Positions 1 to 7,856 of a stretch of DNA of 64,000 nt are shown here, piece by piece. Origin of the DNA: Glycocaulis sp. (GTDB taxonomy: Bacteria > Pseudomonadota > Alphaproteobacteria > Caulobacterales > Maricaulaceae); contig JAIUMI010000011.1 of assembly GCA_022565665.1 (NCBI GenBank), positions 28,810 to 92,809 of the forward strand, read 5' to 3'. The notes under the pieces were generated by a model. That model ran no database searches, was not told the DNA's origin, and worked only from the letters and a program-made list of their open reading frames with translations. The number at the start of each line of letters is the position of its first letter. Positions within the stretch are counted from its first letter, which is position 1. Made by a program: the position numbers and the translations under genes.

Positions 1-1
1 C

Positions 2-1090
2 TGGATACCGGGCGTGAACGCGACGGACTGGGCAGGACTGAATCCGAAGGCGCGCTCCGAGCAGATTTTCCTCGGCAGTGAATGGCGGGAGAGCTTTGAA
101 GCGGGCCGGGCGCGCTTTCTGCCCTTCACCTACACCCGCGCCTGGCGCTGGCTGGAGGAAGCGCGCGTCGATGCCGCCTTCGTCACGGTATCCATGCCGG
201 ATGCGAAAGGACGCGCGAGCCTTGGCGCTGCGAGTGATTTCACCCCGGCATTGTGGGCGCGCGCACCGCTGAGATTCGCCATTGTGAACCCCAACATGCC
301 GTTTATCGCGTCGGCACCCTTCATCGATCTTGCCGCATGTGACGGGGTGATCGAGGCTGATACACCCCTGCCCGGCTATGACGCGGGCGCGCTCGCCCCG
401 GAATTTGCCGCAATCGCCCGCCATATCGCAGGTGTGGTGAGGGACGGCGATGCGGTGCAGTTCGGCCTCGGCAAGGTGCAACTGGCCGTCCTGCCCGCCC
501 TCAAGGCGCATAAAGGCCTCACCATCCATTCCGGCATGGTGTCCGATCCGCTGCTGGACATTCTGGACGGGGGTCAGGTCGCGGCCATCCGCACCGGTGC
601 GATCCTGGGCAGCCCGGCCTTGAATGCCCGCCTTGCCCATGATCCACGCCTTGCCATGCGCACCGTGCGGCAAACGCATTTTCCAGACTGTTTCCCACCG
701 CTGAACGGCTTCTGCGCCATCAACTCGCTGATCGAACTGGATCTGTTCGGTCAGGGCAATGGCGAGTTTGTCGGCAACCGGCAGGTTTCGGGCGGCGGCG
801 GACTGCTCGACTTTGCGCGGGGCGCGCAGATTGCACCCGGTGGCCGGGCCGTGTTCGCGCTGGTTTCCACGGCGAGGAACGGTGCCGTGAGCCGCATCGT
901 GCCGCGCCTCAAATCAGGGGCCGTCACCCTCACCCGCAGCGATATCGCGATTGTCGTGACCGAGCACGGCGTGGCGTATCTGGACGGCCTTGATATCGAC
1001 GCGCGCGCTGAAGCCCTGATCAGCGTGGCGGCACCGCAGCATCGCGACGCGCTGGCAGACGCGTGGGCGCGGATGCGCCGGGAGATGTAA
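2..1090 (+). CDS. acetyl-CoA hydrolase/transferase family protein (5' partial)
   Basis: Enzymes of this family move CoA between acids through a glutamyl-CoA intermediate, or hydrolyse acyl-CoA. The frame is open from the first bases of the window, before any start codon, and begins WIPGVN, a motif found well inside family members, so the N-terminal part lies outside the window. Visible family signatures are the glycine-rich FGLGKVQLAVLPAL and, near the C-terminus, VVTEHGVAYLDG. The stop codon abuts the stop of the convergent CoA-transferase gene with no gap. The internal GTG at 14 is open but is probably not the true start. Substrate is unknown; a 4-hydroxybutyrate- or butyrate-type CoA-transferase is possible. 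Confidence 0.8.
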   Translation, partial: WIPGVNATDWAGLNPKARSEQIFLGSEWRESFEAGRARFLPFTYTRAWRWLEEARVDAAFVTVSMPDAKGRASLGAASDFTPALWARAPLRFAIVNPNMPFIASAPFIDLAACDGVIEADTPLPGYDAGALAPEFAAIARHIAGVVRDGDAVQFGLGKVQLAVLPALKAHKGLTIHSGMVSDPLLDILDGGQVAAIRTGAILGSPALNARLAHDPRLAMRTVRQTHFPDCFPPLNGFCAINSLIELDLFGQGNGEFVGNRQVSGGGGLLDFARGAQIAPGGRAVFALVSTARNGAVSRIVPRLKSGAVTLTRSDIAIVVTEHGVAYLDGLDIDARAEALISVAAPQHRDALADAWARMRREM

Positions 1091-2260
1091 TCAGATCACC
1101 TTGCGGGCAATGAGATCGGCGATGCCCGCCTCGCTGAAACCGGCCGCCCTTGCGAGCTCTTCCGAATGCTCGCCAAAACCCGGCACGGACGGGTCTGGCG
1201 TGCCCGGCTCATCGGCAAAGCGGATCGGCAGGCCGATATGGCGGTTTCCGTCAGCGTCTGTGAAGACCAGCCCGCGCGCCGCCGTGTGAGGATCGTCAAA
1301 CGCGTCTTTCAGCGTACGCACCGGTGCCCAGCAGCAATCCACGTTTTTGAGGAACGCCGCCCACTCTTCCAGCGTACGGCTGGCGAAAGTATCGCGAAAG
1401 AAGGCGCGCACCGGCTCCTGGTGGGGGCCCGGCTCCAGTAGCGCGACCGCCACCAGATCCGGCCGTCCAAGGGCTGTGAGCAGGTTCTCGGTGAACTTCG
1501 CTTCCGACCCGCCGAGCACAAGGAAGCGGCCATCCTTGGTCTCATAGACATGATACATCGCCGCGCCGCCAAAGCTGCGCATGTCCTTGACGGGCGGGTG
1601 AGCATCCTCAGCAAACACAGGTCCGGTGACGTTCGGCGTCCAGCTCAGCGCCGCGTCATACATGGCCATGTCGATATAATCGCCCTTACCCGTCTCATGG
1701 CGGCGATAGAGCGCCATCAGAATGGCCGATAGCGCCATCAGCGAGGCTGCCATGTCGGCCACCGGCATGTTGGGGCTGGCGGGCTTGCCGTCCTCCAGCC
1801 CGCGATTGAGATCAACCAGTCCGGCGAGAGCCTGCACGGTCAGGTCATGGGCGGGCTTCATCGCATAGGCGCCCTCCTGCCCGAAGGCGGAGATGGAGCA
1901 ATAGACGAGGCGCGGATTGAGGGCCTTTAGCGTCTCGTAATCCACGCCCAGCCGCTTCACGACGCCGGGGCGGAACGCCTCCACGAACACATCGGCCTCT
2001 TTCGCGAGCGCCTGCACCAGCTTCTGCCCGGCAGGGTCTTTCAAATTCACTTTCAGCGAGCGCTTGCCGCGCGCGATATTGCGAAACCAGACCGAAACAC
2101 CGCCAGCCGTCTTCCAGCCGATCTCGCGCGTCGGCTCGCCAATGGCATTGGCCGGCTCGATCATGACCACGTCCGCGCCATGGTCCGCCATCATCATGGT
2201 CATGTGCGGACCAGGCAGAAAGGCAGACAGATCAAGGACTTTGAGGCCGGAAAGCTTCAT
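1091..2260 (-). CDS. class III CoA-transferase (CaiB/BaiF family)
   Basis: A 389-residue protein, the usual size for family III CoA-transferases, which transfer CoA between carboxylic acids through an aspartyl-CoA intermediate. The N-terminal MKLSGLKVLDLSAFLPGP and the motif VADMAASLMALSAIL are typical. Asp169 is the expected catalytic residue, and its surroundings resemble alpha-methylacyl-CoA racemases, which share the fold, so racemase activity is an alternative. It is the last gene of a long minus-strand run and lies 10 bases downstream of the DUF5615 toxin gene. The substrate cannot be read from the sequence. Confidence 0.88.
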   Translation of the reverse strand: MKLSGLKVLDLSAFLPGPHMTMMMADHGADVVMIEPANAIGEPTREIGWKTAGGVSVWFRNIARGKRSLKVNLKDPAGQKLVQALAKEADVFVEAFRPGVVKRLGVDYETLKALNPRLVYCSISAFGQEGAYAMKPAHDLTVQALAGLVDLNRGLEDGKPASPNMPVADMAASLMALSAILMALYRRHETGKGDYIDMAMYDAALSWTPNVTGPVFAEDAHPPVKDMRSFGGAAMYHVYETKDGRFLVLGGSEAKFTENLLTALGRPDLVAVALLEPGPHQEPVRAFFRDTFASRTLEEWAAFLKNVDCCWAPVRTLKDAFDDPHTAARGLVFTDADGNRHIGLPIRFADEPGTPDPSVPGFGEHSEELARAAGFSEAGIADLIARKVI

Positions 2261-2270
2261 GGGTGGCTCG

Positions 2271-2609
2271 TCAGGAAGAAAGTGGACGGATGCGGACGCG
2301 GTCGTCGGACACGACGATCAGATTGCCATGAACCTGATCGAGATGTTCCAGAATTGCGGCTGTACAGAGGGATACGCTCACGGAGCGGAGCAGGAATGCG
2401 CCCGTCCTCGCCGTGGTTGCCGCGAGCAAGAGCGGACCGAAATCCTTGTCGTGAGTGATCAGGATGCTCCCCGTCTCCACGGCGCGCTCCAGCACCACGG
2501 CGTCCATGATCCCCGGCTCGGTCTCCAGGATTGAGAGAACATCATGGCCTGCCCCGCGCAGCTGTCGCACGACGCGCATGTCGACGCACTCATCAGCGAG
2601 AAGCCTCAT
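2271..2609 (-). CDS. DUF5615 PIN-like toxin of a DUF433/DUF5615 pair
   Basis: A 112-residue protein beginning MRLLADECVD, with acidic residues in the PIN-like arrangement (DE near residues 7-8, then THDKDFG near the middle). The DUF5615 family is paired with DUF433 proteins in putative type II toxin-antitoxin modules, the PIN-like partner being the presumed RNase. Its ATG overlaps the stop of the upstream DUF433 gene by one base (TGATG), which implies translational coupling. A GTG one codon upstream is an alternative start. The module sits between two metabolic genes of the same strand. Confidence 0.8.
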   Translation of the reverse strand: MRLLADECVDMRVVRQLRGAGHDVLSILETEPGIMDAVVLERAVETGSILITHDKDFGPLLLAATTARTGAFLLRSVSVSLCTAAILEHLDQVHGNLIVVSDDRVRIRPLSS

Positions 2610-2854
2610 CACTCGGCGGCGGGCAGAACGCTGTCAGCCGTCCGGTCCGCCGCGTAGGCCAGCGCCGCGCGTACATCCTCCGCCGTCAGGTGCGGATAGG
2701 CGGACAGAACGTCGGCCATTGTCTCACCTTCGGAGAACATCATCACAATCAGATAGACCGGCACACGTGTGCCCTTGATGCAGGGCTTGCCGCCCATGAT
2801 CGCCGGGTCTGCGGATATCCGCGGATGATCGTGTTCAAGGTTCATGACCGTCAT
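2609..2854 (-). CDS. DUF433 antitoxin-like protein
   Basis: An 81-residue protein with the DUF433 hallmarks ISADPAIMGGKPCIKGTRVPV and a C-terminal helical part containing LTAEDVRAALAYAAD. DUF433 proteins are predicted DNA-binding antitoxins for PIN-like DUF5615 toxins. It lies immediately upstream of, and is coupled to, its partner. A second ATG three codons in is a possible alternative start. The AT-rich bases just upstream (2855-2880) are all the space available for a promoter, so the module may also be read from the metabolic genes upstream. Confidence 0.8.
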   Translation of the reverse strand: MTVMNLEHDHPRISADPAIMGGKPCIKGTRVPVYLIVMMFSEGETMADVLSAYPHLTAEDVRAALAYAADRTADSVLPAAE

Positions 2855-2880
2855 TCTACCACATCACCACCTGAAAACAC

Positions 2881-3294
2881 TCACCCCTTCGGCCACATGT
2901 TTAGCTGGGTCTGGGTGGTCAGCGAGACGAGCTTGCCGTCCTCGCGCTCGATCCGCGTCTGCCAGACCTGGCTCGTGCGGCCCTTGTGAACCGGCGTCGC
3001 GGTCGCGATGACTTTCGTGCCCACTGGCGGGCTGGAGATCATGTTGGTCTTGCTCTCGGTCGTGGTGGTGCCGATGGAACCTTCGGGCAGCGACAGGAAG
3101 GCGCCGGTCGCACCCGCAATGTCCGCCAGGCTCATCATCGCGCCGCCATGGAGCGTGTTTCCGAGCGTGCAGATCTCCTCGCGGACAATCATCTCCGCAA
3201 CGACGCGCTCCGGCCCGGCCTCCACCATCACGATGCCCAGCGTGCGCGAGAGCGGAACCGCGTGTTCGTTCAACTGTTCAACCGTCAGCTTCAT
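2881..3294 (-). CDS. PaaI-family hot-dog thioesterase
   Basis: A 137-residue single hot-dog-fold protein of the PaaI/YbgC-like thioesterase class, expected to hydrolyse acyl- or aryl-CoA thioesters in the cytoplasm. The signature is GNTLHGGAMMSLADIAGA (residues 45-62), with Asn46, His49-Gly-Gly and Asp58 in the catalytic region. I chose the ATG at 3294 over upstream in-frame starts because MKLTVEQLNEHAVPLSRTLG matches where family members begin. It overlaps the 3' end of the upstream CoA-transferase gene by 17 bases. It could release CoA from stalled pathway intermediates. Confidence 0.85.
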   Translation of the reverse strand: MKLTVEQLNEHAVPLSRTLGIVMVEAGPERVVAEMIVREEICTLGNTLHGGAMMSLADIAGATGAFLSLPEGSIGTTTTESKTNMISSPPVGTKVIATATPVHKGRTSQVWQTRIEREDGKLVSLTTQTQLNMWPKG

Positions 3295-4453
3295 CCCGTT
3301 TCCCGTCCCGGCCCTGCCTTGCTGGCCCCAGCAGCGCGTCCGTGTGCTCGCCAAGCTTTGGCGCACGGCGGCCCGTGGGGCGTTCGCCATTGATGGCGAA
3401 AGGCTCGCGCAGCAGCTTCAATCCGTCCAGCCTGTCTGGATGTTCGATGGTTTCGATGAGGTGCGCGGCGGTAGGCGCGTCGAGCGCCGAGGCAATGTCG
3501 TGCACCGGCGCGACCGGCACCTTGCCGCCCAGCAGCTTTACCCAGTGCGCGGTCGGCTGCGTCATGAAGAGCGCGTCGAGCTCGCCTTGCAGCGCATCGC
3601 GGTTTTCCCGGCGCGCGGCGACATCAGCATATTCCGGGCGAGCGGCCAGATCATTGCGGCCCACCGCCTCGCAGAACACAGCCCAGAATTTCGGCAGCTG
3701 GCACATCAGGAACACCCAGCCATCGGCGGTGCGGAAAAGCTGGCTGGGCACGACGGAGGGGTGGGAGGAGCGCGAAAGCCGCGTCGTCTCCGCTCCTTCA
3801 TTCAGATACCACGTCGCCGGATAGGAAAGCTGGTGCAGGGCGGTGTCGAGAAGGCTGACATCCACATCGCATCCCACGCCCCTGGAGCGCGCGCCGTGAA
3901 TTGCGGCGAGCAGGCTCATCGCCATCATCGTGCCGGTCATGAAATCGACCATGGAGAGGCCAAAGCGCGCGGGCGGGCCATCGGGCTCGCCTGTCAGCGA
4001 CAAAAAGCCTGCTTCAGCCTGCATGAGATAGTCATAGCCGGGCCACGCCTCGCGCTCATAGCCGCGTCCATAGGCGGAGAGATGCACGCACACAATGTCG
4101 CCCTTGATGGCTTTGAGCGCCGGATAATCGACCTTCATCTTCGCCGGCAGATCACCGCGCAGATTGTTGGCCACCGCGTCGGCGGTTTTCACCAGCGCCT
4201 CAAAGCCCGCCCGGCCTTCGGGCGATTTCAGGTCCAGCACGACCGACTTCTTGCCCCGGTTGAAGGTCTGGAAGAACTGGCTGTCGTTTTCACCGAGATA
4301 ATACGGCCCCGCCGCGCGCGAAGTATCGCCGCCGTCCGGGTTCTCGATCTTGATCACTTCCGCGCCGAGGGCAGCAAGAAGCTGGGTGCCATAGGGTGCC
4401 GCGCCATACTGCTCGATGGTCAAAATGCGCAGGCCTTCAAGGGGTTGGTGCAT
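3278..4453 (-). CDS. class III CoA-transferase (CaiB/BaiF family)
   Basis: A 391-residue family III CoA-transferase. It begins with the typical PLEGLRILTIEQYGAAP, and the expected nucleophile is Asp170 in LSMVDFMTG. It is only distantly like the second CaiB-type protein at 1091-2260, so the two probably have different substrates. It is followed closely by the thioesterase gene and preceded, after a repeat-containing 146-base gap, by the acyl-CoA dehydrogenase. Together with the MaoC hydratase and CitE-type lyase upstream it makes a set seen in C5-dicarboxylate (mesaconate, itaconate or citramalate) CoA-ester metabolism; this link is inference. Confidence 0.88.
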   Translation of the reverse strand: MHQPLEGLRILTIEQYGAAPYGTQLLAALGAEVIKIENPDGGDTSRAAGPYYLGENDSQFFQTFNRGKKSVVLDLKSPEGRAGFEALVKTADAVANNLRGDLPAKMKVDYPALKAIKGDIVCVHLSAYGRGYEREAWPGYDYLMQAEAGFLSLTGEPDGPPARFGLSMVDFMTGTMMAMSLLAAIHGARSRGVGCDVDVSLLDTALHQLSYPATWYLNEGAETTRLSRSSHPSVVPSQLFRTADGWVFLMCQLPKFWAVFCEAVGRNDLAARPEYADVAARRENRDALQGELDALFMTQPTAHWVKLLGGKVPVAPVHDIASALDAPTAAHLIETIEHPDRLDGLKLLREPFAINGERPTGRRAPKLGEHTDALLGPARQGRDGKRDEADG

Positions 4454-4469
4454 GGGGTTTCCTTACTTT

Positions 4470-4573
4470 TCCTCCCCGCTTGCGGGGGAGGTGGTCCGAA
4501 GGACCGGAGGGGGGGAGTTTGTTTCACTACCCCCCTCGCCGCTTCGCGGCCCTCCCCCAGTGAACGGGGGAGA
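4470..4573. repeat. palindromic intergenic repeat inside the CoA operon
   Basis: About 100 bases between the acyl-CoA dehydrogenase and the CoA-transferase genes, made of short GC-rich inverted repeats: CTCCCCGC-TTGC-GGGGGAG near 4472-4490, GGTCCGAAGGACC near 4493-4505, CGCCGCTTCGCGG near 4537-4549 and CTCCCCC (4552-4558) with GGGGGAG (4566-4572). It resembles REP-type elements scattered in alphaproteobacterial intergenic DNA. As RNA it would fold strongly, and it could tune the ratio of upstream to downstream transcript in this same-strand gene run. Confidence 0.7.
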
Positions 4574-4599
4574 CAGAAGGGACTTGCTACGCTTGCCCG

Positions 4600-5796
4600 T
4601 CAGACCGGGTTACGCTTGACCAGCTGCTTGGCGATGATGATGCGCTGCATCTCGTTCGTGCCCTCGCCAATGCACATTAGCGGCGCATCGCGGTAGAGCC
4701 GCTCGATCGGATATTCCTTCGAATAGCCATAGCCGCCATGGATGCGCATGGCTTCGGTGGCCACCTCGACAGCGGTTTCGGAGGCAAAATACTTCGCCAT
4801 GCCGGCTTCCATGTCGATGCGCGCGCCGGTGTCATAGGCACGGGCAGCATCTTCTACCAGCAGCTCGGCGGCGCGCGTCTTGGCCGCCATCTCGCCCAGC
4901 TTCAGCTGGATCGCCTGATGCTCGCAGATCGGCTTGCCCATCGTCTTGCGGGTCTGGGCGTAGGCGACGCTTTCGCGCAAAGCCCGGCGCGCAATACCGA
5001 CCGAGCGCGCGGCTATATTGATACGCCCGATCTCCAGCCCGCCTGTGGCCATGAAGAAGCCCTGCCCCTCCTCACCGCCGACCAGCGACAGCTCGGCATC
5101 GCACTCATAGTTTTCGAAGATGAACTCGCCGGAATCGATGCCCTTGTATCCGAGCTTTTCCAGCTTCTTGCCGTTGCGGATGCCCGGCAGCGCCTCGCCC
5201 GTCTCCGGGTTCATCTTGGTGACGATCAGCATGCTCATCCCCTTGTAACGGGGCTGGGCAGCAGGGTCGGTCTTCACCAGAAGCGCGCTCGCATGGCCTT
5301 CAATGGCGTTGGAAATCCAGGTCTTCGCGCCATTGACGACATATTTGTCGCCCACACGCTTTGCCGTGGTGCGGATGGCCTGCAGATCGGTCCCGGCATC
5401 AGGCTCGGTCAAACCCAGCCCGCCACGGAACTCGCCGGTCGCAAAGCGCGGCAGCCAGTATTCCTTCTGGCGGGCTGTGCCAAAGCGCTGGACGATCTGG
5501 GCCATCATCAGATGCGAATTGAAGATGCCGGTCAGGCTCATCCACTCTTCCGCGATCATGGTGACGATTTTGGAATAGGTAGCCGCCGTCAGGCCAAGCC
5601 CGCCATATTCAGGATCGATGAGCGCGCCGAACAGGCCCAGCTCCTTCATGTCCTCCACGAGCTCGGCCGGCCAGATATCGTCATGCTCCAGCTGCATGGC
5701 GACGGGCGCGACCTTCTTCTCGATCCATTTGGCGATGGCATCGAGCATCTGGCGCTCATCGGCGTCGGTCATGTGATGGTTTTCGGCAGCGGCCAT
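4600..5796 (-). CDS. acyl-CoA dehydrogenase
   Basis: A 398-residue FAD-dependent acyl-CoA dehydrogenase of normal length, introducing an alpha-beta double bond and passing electrons to ETF. The N-terminal helical domain is followed by GGLGLTEPDAGTDLQA (FAD/substrate signature) and by the C-terminal GEGTNEMQRIIIAKQL, where Glu378 stands at the catalytic-base position. The ATG at 5796 has a GGAGA ribosome site about 10 bases upstream. The gene lies 25 bases after the MaoC gene on the same strand. Chain length or branching preference cannot be told from the sequence. Confidence 0.92.
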   Translation of the reverse strand: MAAAENHHMTDADERQMLDAIAKWIEKKVAPVAMQLEHDDIWPAELVEDMKELGLFGALIDPEYGGLGLTAATYSKIVTMIAEEWMSLTGIFNSHLMMAQIVQRFGTARQKEYWLPRFATGEFRGGLGLTEPDAGTDLQAIRTTAKRVGDKYVVNGAKTWISNAIEGHASALLVKTDPAAQPRYKGMSMLIVTKMNPETGEALPGIRNGKKLEKLGYKGIDSGEFIFENYECDAELSLVGGEEGQGFFMATGGLEIGRINIAARSVGIARRALRESVAYAQTRKTMGKPICEHQAIQLKLGEMAAKTRAAELLVEDAARAYDTGARIDMEAGMAKYFASETAVEVATEAMRIHGGYGYSKEYPIERLYRDAPLMCIGEGTNEMQRIIIAKQLVKRNPV

Positions 5797-5821
5797 GATC
5801 GGTGTCTCCGTTGGGGGCGCT

Positions 5822-6343
5822 TTAGTAGTTTTCGACCTTGTCCTCGACCGCGTTGCCGCGCGCCGGGATCAGCATGTTGCGCTTGAAGGTGCACACCATC
5901 TCGCCATTCTGGTTGTGGCCGCGCGTCAGGATGGTGACGATGCCCTGCCCGGGGCGGGACTGGCTCTCGCGCTTGGCCAGCACCTCGCTCTCGCCATAGA
6001 TCGTGTCGCCTGCAAAGACCGGCGCGGTGAACTTCACCTCGTCCATGCCCAGATTGGCGATGGCTTTCTGGGAGACGTCGGTCACGCTCATGCCGATCAG
6101 CAGGGCGAGCGTATAGGGGCTCACCACCAGATTCTGCTTGAATTCCGAGGCCTTGGCGAACTCCGCATCGAAGTGCATCGGATGCGTGTTCAGCGTCAGC
6201 AGGGTGAAGAGGTGATTATCGTACTCGGTCACCGTCTTGCCGGGCCGATGCTCGTAGATATCGCCGACATGGAAGTCCTCGAAATAACGGCCAAACGTTT
6301 CGCGGTACCGGTTCGGGCCCACTTCCTTCCAGTTCTGCACCAT
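5822..6343 (-). CDS. MaoC-family enoyl-CoA hydratase (mesaconyl-CoA hydratase-like)
   Basis: A 173-residue MaoC-type hot-dog hydratase that would add water to an enoyl-CoA. The N-terminus GRYFEDFHVGDIYEHRPGKTV and the segment LNTHPMHFD (51-59) are characteristic of the branch that includes mesaconyl-CoA hydratase (Mch) and itaconyl-CoA hydratase. The gene starts 3 bases after the stop of the CitE-type lyase. Hydration of a C4/C5 dicarboxylyl-CoA followed by lyase cleavage is therefore the most economical reading, but the precise substrate is inference. Confidence 0.85.
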   Translation of the reverse strand: MVQNWKEVGPNRYRETFGRYFEDFHVGDIYEHRPGKTVTEYDNHLFTLLTLNTHPMHFDAEFAKASEFKQNLVVSPYTLALLIGMSVTDVSQKAIANLGMDEVKFTAPVFAGDTIYGESEVLAKRESQSRPGQGIVTILTRGHNQNGEMVCTFKRNMLIPARGNAVEDKVENY

Positions 6344-6346
6344 GAC

Positions 6347-7168
6347 TTACTCCACAAGGCCGGCCGCCTGGAGCGTTCGCTCCGCCGCGCGGATCACCGG
6401 CAGTTCCACAAGTTTTCCATCCAGCAGCGCCGCCCCGCCCTTGCTCTGCGCAAAGGCAGCCAGCACGCGGCGCGCCTGTTCAATCTCGGTGTTCGTAGGC
6501 GTGAAGGCGGCGTTGACGCCCGCAATCTGCTTGGGGTGGATACAGGCCCGCCCGGTAAAGCCCAGCGCCTTCACGCGCGCCGTGCTGGCGGCAAGCCCCT
6601 CATCGTCATTCACATCGAGATACGGAACATCCAGCAGCTGGATGCCCGCCGCAGCCGCAGCAGCGGACAGCGTGCCGCGCGCATGGAAGAGCGGCTCCCA
6701 CTCCATCGTCGTGCCAAGATCAGCGGCAAAGTCCGCTCCGCCAAACAGCATGCCCTGCACGCGAGGCCCCGCAGCGATATCGTAAGCGCGCGACAAACCT
6801 TCGGCGCTTTCCACGATGGGCCACAGATGGGGGCGCTCATGGCTTTCCAGCGCACCGGCGATGATCTCCAGCTCCACCGGGTGGGAGACTTTTGGGATCA
6901 TGATGAAATCGGCGGCGGCGCTGGATGCGCTGTAGGCGGCAAGATCAGCGAGCCCGTTCGGGGTGCGCACCGGATTGATGCGGAAACCGAGGCGGGGCGT
7001 TTGCGCGCGCGGCTCTGACAGCGCCGCCATCACGCTGGCGCGTGCCTCGGTCTTGCCGTCAGGCGGAACGGCGTCCTCAAGGTCGATACATACCGCATCC
7101 GCGCCGGCGCCCAGCGCCTTGGCGATACGGTCTGGGCGCGAGCCCGGGACAAACAGAAGCGATCGCAT
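6347..7168 (-). CDS. HpcH/HpaI aldolase/CitE-family acyl-CoA lyase
   Basis: A 273-residue CitE-like protein. The family cleaves or forms 3-hydroxyacyl-CoA thioesters such as malyl-, beta-methylmalyl- or citramalyl-CoA in a Mg-dependent reaction. Features are RSLLFVPGSRPDRIAKA at the start, CIDLEDAVPP (27-36), Glu120 in PIVESAEGL and Asp146 in GGADFAADLG, the last two being the expected metal ligands. It is the first gene of the CitE-MaoC-dehydrogenase-CoA-transferase-thioesterase run. There is no ribosome-binding site at normal distance, and a promoter fits 9 bases upstream of the ATG, so a leaderless mRNA is likely. Confidence 0.87.
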   Translation of the reverse strand: MRSLLFVPGSRPDRIAKALGAGADAVCIDLEDAVPPDGKTEARASVMAALSEPRAQTPRLGFRINPVRTPNGLADLAAYSASSAAADFIMIPKVSHPVELEIIAGALESHERPHLWPIVESAEGLSRAYDIAAGPRVQGMLFGGADFAADLGTTMEWEPLFHARGTLSAAAAAAGIQLLDVPYLDVNDDEGLAASTARVKALGFTGRACIHPKQIAGVNAAFTPTNTEIEQARRVLAAFAQSKGGAALLDGKLVELPVIRAAERTLQAAGLVE

Positions 7169-7173
7169 GGGTT

Positions 7174-7189
7174 TAAGGATATATCCTTG
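7174..7189. promoter_or_regulatory. regulon palindrome, site 1 (citE promoter)
   Basis: The sequence TAAGGATATATCCTTG contains the perfect 14-base palindrome AAGGATATATCCTT at 7175-7188. It matches the core of five other intergenic sites in the first 27 kb (consensus AAATGATATATCATTT). On the minus strand TTGTCC (7206-7201), a 17-base spacer and TATATC (7183-7178) form a promoter whose -10 lies inside the palindrome, 9 bases before the citE ATG. A second palindrome, TGTCCGGACA at 7196-7205, covers the -35, and ATGTCCG is repeated at 7195 and 7210. Confidence 0.6.
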
Positions 7190-7260
7190 CCGAAATGTCC
7201 GGACAAATTATGTCCGCGCCCCGCAAAGGTCAAGGAAGGGATGTGCGGAGGGGCTAACCC

Positions 7261-7833
7261 TCAATCCCACTCCAGCGGCGGGGAGATGAGATGGTTCAGC
7301 TCCACGATATGCCCGTCAGGATCGCGCAGCATCGACACCATCACCTGAAACGTCACCCCGTCGCCCGGATACTCGCGATAGGCAGGCTCGCTCATGACGG
7401 TGACGCCGGGTACCGCGGCGGCGGCGGGAAACACCGTGTCGAGCTCGGGCGTATTGAACAGCAGGACAATCTCGCCGGTGCGAAAGCCCGTTTCCGGCAC
7501 GTCCGGCGGCGGCGCATCGCCCGCATTCTCCAGTTCCCACAGGCCCAGCATGCCGATCCGGTCATCATTGGCTTTCAGCAGGACAAGGCGCGACTGGCTG
7601 GTGCCATCGCGGCTGGTGATGATCTGGTCGTAGCTGACCTCCATCCCCATCGCATCGCGATAGAGCGCCAGTGACGCCTCCAGATCGCGCACCAATAGCG
7701 TGGTACGGCGCAGATCGAGCGGATTGCGCGTCGAGGCTGCTTCCTGCGCATCAGCGCTGGCAGACGGCGCGGCGTTGCAGGCGCCCAGCGCCAGTGCGGC
7801 CAGCCCTGCGGTGATGAGCGATAGCGTCTTCAT
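7261..7833 (-). CDS. VOC/glyoxalase-fold lipoprotein
   Basis: A 190-residue protein with a lipoprotein signal (hydrophobic residues 3-18, lipobox ALGAC with Cys19) followed by one vicinal-oxygen-chelate domain at about residues 43-185, ending in RDPDGHIVELNHL, a typical VOC C-terminal strand with a metal-ligand Glu. VOC proteins include lyases, dioxygenases and binding proteins; a lipid-anchored form outside the cytoplasm is less usual. The gene follows the CpcT/CpeT-like gene in the same orientation. Function beyond the fold is unknown. Confidence 0.75.
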   Translation of the reverse strand: MKTLSLITAGLAALALGACNAAPSASADAQEAASTRNPLDLRRTTLLVRDLEASLALYRDAMGMEVSYDQIITSRDGTSQSRLVLLKANDDRIGMLGLWELENAGDAPPPDVPETGFRTGEIVLLFNTPELDTVFPAAAAVPGVTVMSEPAYREYPGDGVTFQVMVSMLRDPDGHIVELNHLISPPLEWD

Positions 7834-7856
7834 GGCGGTCTCCCCTGCCCCTGTTT

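Noticed and set aside
2805-2825. GGATATCC-type palindrome near 2813
   Set aside because: It lies inside the DUF433 coding sequence and lacks the AT-rich flanks of the regulon sites.
3008-4696. A 562-codon plus-strand open frame
   Set aside because: It opposes the thioesterase and CoA-transferase genes, which carry recognised catalytic motifs; its translation is low-complexity.
4738-7018. Two long plus-strand open frames opposite the dehydrogenase, MaoC and CitE genes
   Set aside because: They are shadows of strong minus-strand genes and have His/Arg-rich, non-protein-like composition.
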